From Kuschelorhynchus macadamiae (lineage: Eukaryota; Arthropoda; Insecta; Coleoptera; Curculionidae), in contig JAUTXW010000325.1 of NCBI GenBank assembly GCA_030620095.1, positions 1,718,501-1,782,500 of the forward strand: a stretch of 64,000 nucleotides of DNA, written 5' to 3'. This document shows positions 12,949 through 24,600 of this stretch, in pieces. Every line of letters begins with the position of its first letter. The first letter of the stretch is position 1. The translations under genes were made by a program, and so were the position numbers. The notes beneath the pieces were generated by a model. It had not been told where the DNA came from. It saw nothing but the letters and a program-made list of their open reading frames with translations, and did no database searches.

Positions 12949-13605
12949 TATTATATTGTTATGCACCCTGTAAAATATATCTGAATATAAACCTTTGCAT
13001 TTTACTTTAAAAGAAAAATCGTATCTATACGCAAATAAATAATAAAATACTATTTTGCGCCTATATAGTAAGTATCACACTGTCTGTTTTATTCACCTTT
13101 TTGCATTGCTATTAACAGCAACTACCATACTTCTATTTTAACTTCACCGAAATAAGTAATGTTCTTTTTTAATTTCTTGGTTGTCTTGACGGGTCTTTAG
13201 CACTAAAGTTTATAACTTTTTATTTAGTAGTTGTGTCGACATGTTTTTTATAATGGAACATAGGGGGTTGAACTTTTGAAATTTAAATGGAACGAATTTT
13301 ATCTTATTTTGGAGACATTTAACACACAAAAATATCTGCTGAAACCGGATATATCGATGTGGACCTGTATTTGTATAGGGAAGTAATGATAAAGAAGTAG
13401 GAGATACTGTAAGAAAAAAATGAAATCTCCTGTATTGTAATTTTTTTTTAACATCTCGTTACTGTGCTTTGGAAAGAATTCAACAACACATCATGTCAGT
13501 TTGGGGTTCGGTGTGCATTAACGGTTAAGTCTTTTGCCTTTGTGCTATTTCTGTTTAATTCTTCTAATTTTTTGTCATTTTAATTTTAGTTCGTGATAAT
13601 GAAAA
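12949..13605. other. Intergenic AT-rich spacer
   Basis: Follows the right AAT flank of the CACTG-ended element. It includes a tgcaccctgtaaa-type insect repeat fragment and poly-T tracts. No coding potential or further repeat boundary was seen. Confidence 0.5.
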
Positions 13606-13844
13606 TAGGTAGACCAGTTTCTTCAAGTTACGTGAGAAGGGTTGTTTCCAAATTCCTAACAACTTTTTGCATTTAAGGTGCTTCCCAATCTCATCGACTT
13701 TCTGTTAAATGTGAAGATCTTGCAATTCTAGTTCTAGGAACATTTTTCTGTTAAATGTGAAGATCTTGCAATTCAAGTTCTAGGAACATTTGCTGTTCAA
13801 TTGACGCAATCACTTCGAGTAGTAGTTGCTGATATGACTGTTGG
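13606..13844 (+). pseudogene. Mariner-like transposase, N-terminal part (split by a hAT insertion)
   Basis: Frames read RRVVSKFLTTF, then EDLAILVLGTF, VQLTQSLRVVVADMTVG. This is the helix-turn-helix region of insect mariner-like transposases, where a VLGTVEVNPT/SLRQ-type stretch is followed by xxTVGxSTVxxILKKH. The coding sequence stops at the ACTGTTGG target duplication (13837-13844) and resumes after the 8-kb hAT element at 21857 with NSTVYEIIKKHNPSTSQITVL. The join restores one continuous frame (ADMTVG then NSTVYEII). An internal 46-bp tandem duplication and a stop show it was already decaying. Confidence 0.75.
13700..13791. repeat. 46-bp tandem duplication inside the mariner-like relic
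   Basis: Units 13700-13745 and 13746-13791 both read ttctgttaaatgtgaagatc and onward to ggaacattt, differing at one base (attct versus attca). 46 is not a multiple of three, so the duplication disrupts the old reading frame. It arose after the element lost function or was itself the disabling event. Confidence 0.9.
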
Positions 13845-13881
13845 TAGGGCTTCGCGAGATCACAAGACCTGCAAATCGCCT

Positions 13882-13935
13882 CAAGACCAAGACCAAGACT
13901 GCATCTCAAGACTCTTGTCTTGGTCTTGGTCTTGA
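13882..13935. repeat. Left subterminal CAAGACC array of the large hAT
   Basis: Three direct CAAGAC(C) units followed by an inverted TCTTGTCTTGGTCTTGGTC stretch. Together they can fold back on each other. Subterminal repeat arrays in hAT elements are binding sites for the BED finger and end-recognition; here that role is inferred. Confidence 0.85.
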
Positions 13936-15066
13936 AACTAAAATAGTTAAGTAGGTATATTAAAAAAGAGTCTGTCTATTTTTACTTGAACGTCCAGATT
14001 AAATATACAGGCGGTCTTTTCGGTGACTCGTTGAAGACGGACGCCGCTTGTTAGCGCGTTGCATCAGCTTGTCGGCAAAATTATATTTTTTGTTCCTACT
14101 TTATTTTCTGTTTATTCATATAAGATTAGGACCTTTTTACAGGCACTTTTTTATGAGCGGTTATTATATCGCTGAACGCAACCCACGCACTTGTTAGTAT
14201 CGGTATATTAAATCTGGTAAATGAATTGTTTGAAATTGTTATAAGAATATTAACATAATTAGATTTTTTCATTAAAAATCTTTTTTAGTTGGTTAAAACT
14301 TGAAATATACCTACAAACCTACCTACATGTTATTATAGGCAAAAGCTAAATAAGAGACTTTTTTCATGCTGAATTCTTCACATTTATCAACTAGGTACAT
14401 CTACCAGAACTTTATGATTTAAATCATAATTATGTTGACTGAGTTGTACTAAAGTACATAAGGGATACCTCACTAAAATATCTAAAAAAATGCGATGTTG
14501 TCGCTTAGACGTTATATTGGCAATTTTGGGATTTTTTTAAAACTTGATTGTTGATTTTTCTTAAAACTTAAGAAAGCATAAAATTAAACACCGATTTTCT
14601 CTATGCCAGTTAATTTTCGCACATTAAATTTTAAATGTTGATAGATAGATGTATGATTTGTAACTGCTAATATTTTTAAAATAAGTAAATAAAAGAATTC
14701 AGCACAATACATCTAACTTCCTTTAAAAATAAATATATATGTTATATTGACAAAATGATGTTCAGTTTTTTGTAGAAAAGTCAACATCGCATTTCTGAAT
14801 TTTAGTCATATGCCCTCACTATGCAAATCAAATTTTCTAAAAATTTTAAACTATGATTTTGTAATGTTTTTTTAGGAAGTCGTTGATTGGTTTTGTGCTT
14901 GGTTAAAAAAAAACGTCTTGTTGGTTAAACATTTTTAATATATTTTTACTATTACAGTTTACAACAAAGGAGTAAATAAATGTGTGTAATACTAACTAAC
15001 AAGATAATAATACATATAGCCTAAAATAAATATTAACAGTTTTTTATACTTTTTCTTAATTAAATT

Positions 15067-18000
15067 TTAATCGACATTGCCCATAATATCATTTTTTAAA
15101 TCACTTTTACACCATGAGCTTAAACAAAGCAAACACTTATTTGATTCCTCGTTTAACGAATTTCGTAGTTTGGTATTTATGAGACCTGCTTGTGAAAAAA
15201 GGCGCTCTGCGGACACAGAAGTATAATCGATAAAAAATCTTTTGCCATTCTGGCTAATGTTGGAAATTGCATCTTATGCTCCTTCCACCACTCTAATATA
15301 TCGATATTTTTTGGAGCACGTTTAGATCCCAAATACTCATTTATTTCAGTTTTTTGTTGTTTATCGGTATTTTTTTCAAATAAAAACGTATATTCGATTT
15401 CGTCATTACTACCAGAACTACCTGAATCTCCCTCGACCTCAACTTCAGCCTCACCCGAACTCTTATACTTTTGAAATATAGCTTCAAAAGATCTTATTGC
15501 TTCCTCCTTCATTTCCCCTCCCCATGAGGTTAATGAAAAAGTTTCCACTTTATGCCTAGGGTCGAGAATAAGAATAGAGCAATAGATCCAATTGGTTTTT
15601 AAATAATGCTTCATTAGTTTTTTTTTACAATTTACAAAAGATTCTAAGAGTAATGTTTCGATTTCTGTTTTATTTTCCTTATATTGATATTCATTAATTT
15701 GATTATCAATTTTGTCCAATAGCATATTAAATGATAATACTACTATGGGAAGAGTGGGATACTTTTCTCCGCACAAAATTGTCGAAAGATTATTAAAAGG
15801 TTTTAAAAAAGCTGCAACCTTTTCCAATAATTCCCAGTCGTCGCCAGTTAACTGATAACATTTAATTTTTTCTAGATTTAGGATTAAAATATTTAGAGCT
15901 GGTTTTAAATCTATGGCTATTTTTATCATTTTATAGGTGCTATTCCACCTGGTGCGAACATCAATTTGTGGTTTTATATAATTAATATTAGTGGTATGGC
16001 AACAACTTTGTAATTTTCTTTGGAGTTGCTCAGAATTTTTTATAATTTTAAATGTTTTTCTAATTTTTAAAACAGAATTTAAATTCATATTATCAAAATC
16101 AGAGTCAGAACTGTCAGAGTCATCATCGTCTGAAATAAAGTTGGTATTTGAAGCCTCAATATTTAAACATTTTAGCGCATCTTGAACACCCAAGTTTAAA
16201 ATATGAGAAAAACAACGAAAATGTTGATTTTCTTTATCAAAATGTATGTTTTCTTTTCCCAGTAAATCGCTTAGGTTGCAAATAAAAGTAGTGTTGGAAG
16301 CAGCATTATCAAGTGTAATACCTTTAACTTTATGTTTTAAGTTATATTCTCTTAAAGTTTTCATAAAAATATTTGCCATATCAAGACCTGTATGTTTTCC
16401 ATGAGAAGGTACAAAGTCAAGAGCTAATGAATGCAATTTCCAAAGGTTGTCGATAAAGTGAATAGTAATTCCGTAATAAGACTTACAAGAATTTGATGTC
16501 CAAGCATCAATTGTGAAGGAGACAGCATGTATATCTTCAAGAAGAGTTTTTAGATTTGTTTTAATTCTATAAAATTCGTCAAATACGCGCCTCCGAAATG
16601 CGTCTCTCTTAGGGTATACAAAATCTGGATTAATTGCCTTAAAAAACTTCTGGGTTTCTTCGTCGTCAAAAAAGTTAAATGGAAGCCTCTTGACTGCTAG
16701 CCAATGAACCATTTGGCATTCAACTGATATATTTTCCTGCTGGTTTTTCGCTGACTTCAAAGTTATCTGAAATTAAAAAAATATAGGATAAATAAAATAT
16801 TCTTTAGAAATATTAATGCTATACAAAAGCGAGTCCAAAATAAAATGGAATTTTACTACAATCTAAAAAAAAGGGAAAATCCCTGAAAAGAAAGTTCTTA
16901 TTTTTGTTTGAAAGCGGCAGAGTAATAACTTCACCATTATATTTTTGTTTGATGGACCTTTAACAAAAATAATATCAAACTATTATGATAAAGGGAAAAG
17001 TATACATAATGAATAAATGGCAAAAAAAATAAACTAGCCTTTATAAAATCTTTTAGTATTTTTTTATATTTTTATATTGTATTATTGCAAAATTTTTCCC
17101 CGCGCTTGATTTTATATTTAATAAATTTGTTCACACTGAGTGGAAAATTAATAATGACTTTAACTTAATCGTTTAACCGTTTCTCAGTTTTTGCAGGAAA
17201 TTATTTGCCCTATTTTAATAAAACATATTTGTTCTATGTGCAATATTTTGGAAGGTATTTGGCTTTTTTTTTGCTTTTTTTGGCAATTTTTTTGTGATGC
17301 GATCGGCTTACGTGAGAGCACATTCCTAAACAGCTCCTCGAAAGGTCCACAATTGTATTATTCACGTGACAGCCTCTTAAACTTTTAAACATTATAAAGT
17401 AATACTGATTTTAAATAGGATTGAAACTGTTTAAGTAATGTCATTATTTAAGACCTTTACGGTTAAAAATAGACAATAAAAATGAAATTTTTGATATTGA
17501 CAGCAAATTTGATTTTTAGGTCTTATCTTTTTTTACTTACACATCTTGTTAATTTTGAAATAAAAAGAATCTTTGAAATATGAAAAATAATCGTACAAGT
17601 ATTAACGTACTTATTACAAATTTAAAAATAGCCAAATATATAATTTTTAGTTATTATTTGCAAGTTTTAAATAGTTTAAAAAATGATGATTTGATAAAAA
17701 ATTATATAGGGTGTTTCAAAGAAAATTCTCTAGGGAAAAACTGTAATTTTTAAGGGATTACGCTATATTGATTCACTTTAATTACAAATTTTGTGTTCGA
17801 AATGGTTAGCCTAATTCATTAAAATTTAATCAACTTTGAACAAGTCCAAAATAAACAAATACGGGTGTCTACAAGAACACTTTCGCGCTGCCATTTTTGG
17901 TTTTGATCGAATGGAATTTTAGTATAGGATGTAGGTTTAAAAAATAACATATTTGGACCCATTAGTAAAAGTTTGACAATTTCTGTTTTAATCGGAATTT

Positions 18001-19481
18001 TACATAACATTCTGATATTTTTATTTAAAATGTGTTTTTGAATTCGAAGTGCCTGACTTGGCTTAAAACTATTTGATTTTACCTAAATAATGTCGAAAAA
18101 ATAGGATTATGTTATTTTCATTAATAATTTAAGTTATACAAGTTAGAAAAAAATAATTTATATAAGGTGATAACCTAATAAAATTAAATGAACCCGCCCA
18201 TTTGTTTACCTTTGTTAAAATTAATGTCAAATTTTGAATATTTCTCTTTTTTAATTTAATATTACCCAATGATGATCAGCAAATGTATTAACAATTTCCG
18301 GTATTTACATAAGGCAAGTTGATCCATATAGAGGCCGGCGCTAAATTTGATGATGTTTATTAGGACATGTTAGTTGTTAAACAGACCGTCAAAATATGTC
18401 ATTTCGCAAACTTACAGCCCATTCCAAAATTATTTCGATCAAACCAGAAATACACAAATGTCGGCGCGAAAGCTATGCGGTAGACACCTAGCATAATTTT
18501 TGGTTTTGAATAAAAGTTGAGATTTAAGAGTTTTTTAGTTTAAAAATCTGACAATATTTGCAAAATAATGAAATTCAGATAAATGGCAAAAAAATAATAC
18601 CAAATGGCCCATAAAAGGTTGGTAATTTTTAAAGCAGTTCGCCATATTCATTTTTATATCAACAATTTTGTGCAAAACTTTTCATTAATAAAGCTGTAGC
18701 AGAGGGCTTTCGGCTTTCGCCATTATCAGGGCTACCTTCTTACAAAAATATTTTTAATTGTAACTTGTAACTGCAAGCTTAGAAAATTTAATTTAATTAA
18801 ATTATAGCATCATAAGCAAAAAAACTTGCTATCTTTAACATTTTTTTCTCATAGTAAAATAAAATACTTATGGTAAAAAGAACCTTTTTACTGAAAAAAA
18901 TAAAATACTTAATAAAAATGTAAAATTTTAGCCTTTGTAATATTTCCTGTTTTTTAATACACCCTGTATAGAACAAAATAATTGCGATTTGCAAATCATC
19001 CAAAAGTAATCTAAATCAAAGTGACTGTTTTTTTCTTAATTAGTTGCTCTTTGAAAAAAAAATAGTAAAAGTATAATAACAATTACGATTATTTACATAC
19101 CTGTTTTGATTCAACAAAACTTTTCAATGTTGCTTGGTTCTTCGGAATCTCACTGCCAAACATTTCTCGAAATTGATTGATATGTGCTGCCAACAGATGT
19201 CTTTTTAATCCGGATGTGTTAGAATTCTTCATTTTTAAAATTTTGTTTATTTTCTTTTCTTCACAGATTTTACATTTGGCTGTTAATTCGTTTTGCTCTT
19301 TAATATAATTAAAATATTTGGAGTAGCCAGTTTTTTTCTGAGTTTCTGCAGAAGAACCTGCACCTTCGTCGTCCACCAAATCCTTTTCAAGAGTATCAAC
19401 GGTACTACCCGAACTAATTACATTTGGTTTTTTTACTTTACTCTTGGTACTACTTTCAGCTAAATTAGGTCTTTTCGACAT
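15067..19481 (-). pseudogene. hAT transposase, two exons, single frameshift near the C-terminus
   Basis: Exon 1 (19481-19101, 127 codons) starts MSKRPNLAESSTKSKVKKPN. It has a BED zinc finger (AKCKICEEKK, then LKRHLLAAH) and ends SFVESKQ at an AG/GTATGT donor. The intron is 16767-19100 with acceptor TTTTTTAATTTCAG. Exon 2 (16766-15067) joins in frame (SKQ-ITLKSAKNQQEN). The catalytic domain shows SFTIDAWTS (first Asp), GITLDNAASN (second Asp), FRCFSHILNLG (C-x2-H) and DVRTRWNS (Trp). The hATC part reads TSVSAERLFSQAGLINTKLR with the catalytic Glu in AER, but only after a one-base deletion near 15220-15226. Exon 2 is 1,700 nt, one short of a whole number of codons, which agrees. The unbroken protein would be about 693 residues. 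Apart from that lesion the gene looks functional and recent. Confidence 0.93.
16767..19100 (-). other. Intron of the large hAT transposase (2,334 bp)
   Basis: Bounded by GTATGTAAAT at the 5' side and a polypyrimidine tract ending AATTTCAG at the 3' side (minus strand). It is long for a transposon intron. It contains gggtgtttcaaag near 17708 and acaccctgtata near 18958, the kind of motifs that begin and end common insect dispersed repeats, so the middle may be a nested insertion. No coding sequence was recognised. Confidence 0.7.
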
Positions 19482-21683
19482 TTTAAAAAATAGCAACACG
19501 CACGATACAACAGTCGATAATGAATACTGAACACTTAATGAGAAGTAGTACAAGCACAATTTAGGGAAATACCTAATAATCATAATCTGCCAAGGGATCT
19601 AGGCCTGCAAAAAGAATGCGGACAAAAAATAGGCATCGGAATTCAATTTTACCAAACTATTTTGGTTTTTCTAAATTGTAATATCTTATACAAGTAAAAT
19701 TCTATGTAAAAAAAGCCCTTTTCGGCATAAGTTACAACGCGGCGCCCAACGAAAGTGTAGTAGGTAGATAATTATTTTATGAATGGCTATCGCGTACCAT
19801 TCGCCTCCCTCTGAGCTTAGACTGATAGGTTCAAAGGGTAGGCAGTAGCGTAGCAAGTGCTTTTATGTTTATTATGAACTATTTGCATATAATACGACTG
19901 AATGATTATACATATTTTAGTTTCAAAATGTACTTCTACACACGGGGAACACTCTTTACAGTCAGGCTAGCGAGGCAATAACTAATGTTTATGGAGTTTA
20001 TAAAAATCATGTTTTCTCAGTTTCGTCGATCTGTCTGTCTCTCTATTAGTTAGAGGCATAGTTAAAACTCTACTTATTTGATTGACTTCCAATTTTAGTC
20101 GCAAATTAAGAAATAAGAATTACCTTATCTGCCTTAAATACGAAATTGTAAAATATTGCCATTTAATAAATATGGACTTATTTTAATTAGTTGTTCATTC
20201 GCTAAATATTTTTAACATTTTTCAACATCTTAGTTGCTAAAACCTCATAGTACAAATTATTATATCTGTATAATTATTCTAAAATTCGGCATTTCAGTAA
20301 GAACATAATATGCTGTCAGACTATAATCCCGCCAAAAATGAATCAAATTGGTGAAGAAGGCCAAATGATATAGCTGACTGAAAAATGTACTCCTTTAATT
20401 TGGTCCAGAGTGTACCTTCACAGTTAAAACTATTCAAACTTATTGACTTTTGGATCAAAGCAAATAATGAATATTTTATTCTTTATAATTTTTAAATATT
20501 TAAATTTGAACGAGTCTTAAAAACGTATTGCGAACGCCTATGATTTCATCTTAAAGTGGACGCAAATGCGCATGCTTTTGCATATTGCAAGAAGAATTAC
20601 GGCATGTAAAACTTATGTCATGCATTCTGCATGAAGTTTAAACTCAATTATTCTGTAGAATTAAAATCAATATTTTTTCTCAATTATTATTCAGCTTAAA
20701 ACAGGATTTGATGGTGGATTGTATGTATTTTAAATAAGTTTTTGGTCCCCAGTTTTAAAACTTCCTACATACCTACAAAAAAAAGGTATACAAGGTCTGC
20801 TGCAACGCCAGGGTGGAGACCGTCGCATCGGTTTGAAGAACTGAACCATAAAATAAAATTTATAAACCATGTTGATGTCCAAGATTGGTGACTTCAGCAA
20901 GTACAATGTTAACATCTTTTTTTGTAAAATCTCTTTGCGAAATACGTATTTACTTTCTAAACGCAACCGAACAGAAAATGTTTGTTAATGAAGCCAAAAA
21001 ATTATCGGTGGGGGGGGGGGGGGCGAGTCGGTAAAAGGGGTATTTTCAGCTCATGCGAAAGAGAGTGTTTGTATCTTAAGAGATATGAAAATCTACACCG
21101 AATAAAGAATTCTTAAAGGTACGTACCGGGTGTTTCAAACTCGATTCTTACCATTAAATTAAAATATGCCGTTTAAAAGCTTTTAAGATCCCTGTAGTAG
21201 GGGACATCCGAAAAAAGCCGAAAATTGAAGATTTATATTTTATTTCTCTGGCGCTGTTTGATATCCAAAATTAAAAACACATTCTTATTGTCACTTTTTT
21301 CCAGCTATACAACGGTATTTTCAGATTTGCCATCCGACGTTTGATCTTTCGTCCATCATCATTACTATATTTTTTCTCAATATTAGATAATCACGTTTTA
21401 TATAGCATCTTCAATTGACATTTACACTTGCCTTGTCATTAAGAACCTAAATACTTAATGGTAAGGGACTATTTAAAAAAGTAATAAAACAATAAGAGAA
21501 AACAAAATTGATGATGGTGACTAAAAGGTGAAACGGCGGGTGGCAAATTTGAGAGCATTGTTGTGTTGTAAAAACCACTGTTGCTTGGGAAGTCTAGCTG
21601 GCAAGAACCTGAGAATATCCTTTAGGAATTTATAATGAAACTACTGAAATCCGGAATAAGAACGAATATAAAACATTTTTATG
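19482..21683. other. Upstream region of the large hAT transposase
   Basis: Lies between the start codon and the right subterminal array. It includes a block near 19730-19860 with higher G+C (gcggcgcccaacgaaag), a repeat A-like fragment (gatctgtctgtctctctatt near 20030) and a run of 14 G at 21010-21023. No credible coding frame. It probably holds the transposase promoter plus nested debris. Confidence 0.5.
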
Positions 21684-21846
21684 AACAAGACTTCAAGACC
21701 AAGACCAAGATTTCAAGACCAAGACCAAGATTGAGCTAAGTCTTGTCTTGGTCTTGATTCACAAGACCAAGACAAAGACCAAGACCGTCTTTATGCTTCA
21801 AGACCAAGACCAAGATTAGGCAAGTCTTGTCTTGGTCTTGGTCTCG
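21684..21846. repeat. Right subterminal CAAGACC array of the large hAT
   Basis: At least eight CAAGACCAAGACC-type units in both orientations, ending GTCTTGTCTTGGTCTTGGTC next to the inverted repeat. It is longer than the left array (about 160 versus 54 bp). Such asymmetry between ends is common among hAT subterminal regions. Confidence 0.88.
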
Positions 21847-21856
21847 CGAAGCCCTA

Positions 21857-22640
21857 ACTGTTGGTAACTCAACAGTTTACGAAATTATAAAAAAACATAA
21901 TCCATCCACATCACAGATTACAGTTTTGTAAAGAAATGTTACAGTTAATGAAAACGCAATCTTTTTCCCTGAACAGCACAGTCAATAGACATATTTATCG
22001 TTACCGGACTGATGAAAATCCTCACTTATTTGGGGAGGCTCATAAACAGCATCCTCAGAAATTTAACTTATGTGCTCGAAGTATGGCAAATAAAGTAATT
22101 GGTCCATCTTTTATTAATGAAACTCTTACCGGACCCTTGCACTTGTATCAGTGAGAAGTAACTAGTATCCCTACAATTGTAGCAGCTATTGAATACGACG
22201 ATATATTGTTTTAGATCTATGAACATACCACGAAATCTTAAAGTATATGTACTAAGGACTGTGAATGCTTTAAGTAAAGACAGAGAATGTTTATTCATGC
22301 GAGAGTTGCAGATTAGGAGAAGGGGGTAAGGCACTTGCTGTTAACACATTCCTGACTATAGCCCAGGTTTTGATCAGACTGGAGCATCCTCGCACTTTTA
22401 TTTAACCGTCAGAGAGTATTTTAATAATCAATTTCCTGGCGCCGGATTGGATTTCGAGGAGCTGTTGAATGGCGAGCACAATCGCCAGACTTTGCTCCAC
22501 TTAATTTATTTCTTTAGGGCGAGTGTTTCTCACAAAACCGAATCATTTACAAGAACTGCAACACAAAATGACTGTTTTCCTTAGTGTGACGTCTTAATTG
22601 CTCCAAAACGTTAGAAGGGAATTGAAAAATAGACTACATT
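21857..22640 (+). pseudogene. Mariner-like transposase, C-terminal part (after the hAT insertion)
   Basis: Continues the gene broken at 13844. Pieces include NSTVYEIIKKHNPSTSQITVL, DENPHLFGEAHKQHPQKFN near 22012, NKVIGPSFINETLTGPLHLY near 22090 (the region preceding the second catalytic Asp), and the frameshifted equivalent of RSPDLTPLDFFLWG near 22465-22510 (read as QSPDFAPLNLFL). Stops and frameshifts are frequent. The WxxxxxRSPDLTPxDFFLWG box is diagnostic of the mariner-like D,D(34)D group in insects. Confidence 0.75.
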
Positions 22641-23269
22641 ATTGCCAAGGATTTAACGGTGGTCATTTTTAACATGTTATAAAATAAAATTAAAAATAAC
22701 AGTTTTTACTCAACGAATGGAACTCTTATTTCTATACCTTACTATTCGAAAATAGGTCGAGATAAAGACCTTCGTTTTGCACAGACATTTTTATCTTTCA
22801 AATGGTTCCAAAATAAGGCAAAACACGATATAAAGTTCCATTTTAAATTCAAAAGTCTCAACCTCATTGTCACATACAGGTTTATAACGAAATTGGAGAT
22901 TTTTTGATATCCATTGCAATTTTAAAGAAATTTTATTACAAAAATGAGCTATAAATGGATACAATACATACAGTATTATATTAAAAGTACATCTCAATTT
23001 TTCTAATTTTTGTCGACGTACACAAAAACGTGTATATGTAAATTTCAATTAGTTTATATTTTTTCCCGCAACTAATAAGCCACTTACCCTATAAATTTTG
23101 TAACAATTCTGAAATATATATTTTTTCCTTGCATTTCGAATAAATACGAGCCAGATAGAAGCTGCTGTTTTCCGTTAAAATGCCTAGAGTAACTATAATA
23201 TTTAGAAAACTGAAAACTCTCAAACCTATTACTTTCGGTTAAAAATTTCGTCTGGTTTTTTCTATAATC
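22641..23269. other. Intergenic AT-rich spacer
   Basis: No gene or repeat boundary recognised; the 3' end of the mariner-like element must lie near its start but the inverted repeat was not identified. Confidence 0.45.
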
Positions 23270-24600
23270 AAAAAAATATCCTTGCTATGAAATGGCGACA
23301 AATGAAGCCAAATTTGCTAAAAAACGAATTGAAATTTCCCTTATATCCTTTTATATTTATTCCTTCCCTTGTAAAAAAGAAGTATTATTGTATCGTGAAA
23401 AATCACCCCTCCAAGCCTTTACAGATCTTTAGGTTTAAGGGTTCCCAGACACCAAAAAACAGGTTTTCTCAATTTTGTCGGTTCGCCTGTCTGTTGGTCT
23501 GTGTGTCAGTCCGTTGTCGGCCTGTTCGCGGCATAGCTAAAAAAACTACCTACCCGATTGAGTTCAATTGATCAAAAGGACATATAGAAAACAGTTGGTA
23601 AAAATCCAATATGGCGAAACCAAATGGCGTTCTAGTGAAAGGTAAAAAAAATATTACTGAAAAACTGCTTATCCAATTTACCTGGACTTGTGCACAAAAA
23701 TCAAGTAATATCTAGGAATCAAATGGTAAAATTTTGGTACCAAATCCAAGGTGGTGAAACAAAATAGAGGCTTAATACAATATTTAAAAAGTCAGTCTGA
23801 AAAAACTACTCACTAGATTGATGAATTCAAATGTTGTGCAAGAATTAGGTATAAAATAGAGATAAACTGGTAAAACTATGGTACAAATTCAAAATGACGA
23901 AACAAAATGGCGGCCTAATAAAATGTTTGTAATCATAAAAAAAATCAACATTTTTTCAGTTCGGTCGACTTGTCTGTCTGTCTGTTCGTCACTTAACGGC
24001 ATAACTAAAAAACTGCTTATCCGATTGACTTCAAGTTTGGGTAAAAAATGTGGGGTTTTAAGGGGATGACCTGGTAACATTTTGGCCAATATCCAATACT
24101 GTGGAACAAAATGGCAGACTGGTGAAATGTTTAAAAAAAATATTACTAGAAAACTAATGACCCGATTTACCTCAAATTTTGTACGAATGTAGAAATAAAC
24201 TGCTAACATTTTGGTACGAATCCAAGATGGCGGCCTAATAAAATATTTAAAAAATTAGCCTGAAAAAACTACTTATTAGAATAATTTAAACTTTTGTGCA
24301 AGTGTGGTATAGAGATAAACTAGTAAAATTGTGGTACGACTTCAAAGTGGCGGAACAAAATGACGGCCAACAAAAATCAACGTAAAAAATGTTCTTATTC
24401 AGTTGACTTCAAATTTTGCACAAAAATTAAATAAAATTGGCGGTGTTAAATAAATCAGCGTAAAACAACTTATTGAATTTGTTTTAAATTATGCCCAAGT
24501 GTGGCATAGGTAGAAACTGGTAAAATGTTGGTACGAATCGAATATGGTGGAACAAAATGGCACACGATAGAAATGTTTTTAATGGCAATGTATGTTAATG
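23270..24600. repeat. Repeat A, internally repetitive dispersed family
   Basis: Degenerate units of roughly 115-155 bp repeat the order: CTGTCTGTCTG run, GGCATAGCTAAAAAACT, ATCCGATTGACTTCAA, AACTGGTAAAATTTTGGTAC, CAAGATGGCGGAACAAAATG, GCGGCCTAATAAAAT. Examples start near 23500, 23630, 23750, 23890, 24000, 24110, 24230 and 24350. The same words occur in reverse orientation at 34560-34960, 46905-47440, 48060-48520, 49480-50175 and 62016-63182. No protein is encoded. Class unknown. Confidence 0.85.

Larger units (their letters stand above)
13845..21856 (-). mobile_element. Large hAT transposon (8,012 bp) with spliced, near-intact transposase
   Basis: Terminal inverted repeats TAGGGCTTCGCGAGA (13845 onward, and reverse complement ending 21856), 15 bp perfect. 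They are flanked by exact 8-bp duplications ACTGTTGG (13837-13844 and 21857-21864). Just inside each end are arrays of CAAGACCAAGACC and its inverse, GGTCTTGGTCTTG. The transposase gene runs on the minus strand (exons 19481-19101 and 16766-15067). The element is long for hAT: about 2.3 kb is intron and about 2.2 kb lies upstream of the start codon, which includes a diverged repeat A fragment near 20020-20110. It sits inside a mariner-like gene whose frame it interrupts, so it is the younger insertion. Confidence 0.95.

Noticed and set aside
21010..21023. Run of 14 G as a G-quadruplex regulatory site
   Set aside because: A single homopolymer inside the transposon upstream region; no sign of function and prone to sequencing error.
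22006..22030. CTGATGA followed by AAA near the mariner-like relic
   Set aside because: No stem II, and the motif codes for TDENP of the transposase; chance occurrence.
22791..23048. 85-codon minus-strand open frame
   Set aside because: Composition follows the AT-rich background and no motif or splice context supports coding.
23270..24600. CRISPR-like or satellite array
   Set aside because: Units are degenerate, with no regular identical repeats or spacers; the genome is eukaryotic.
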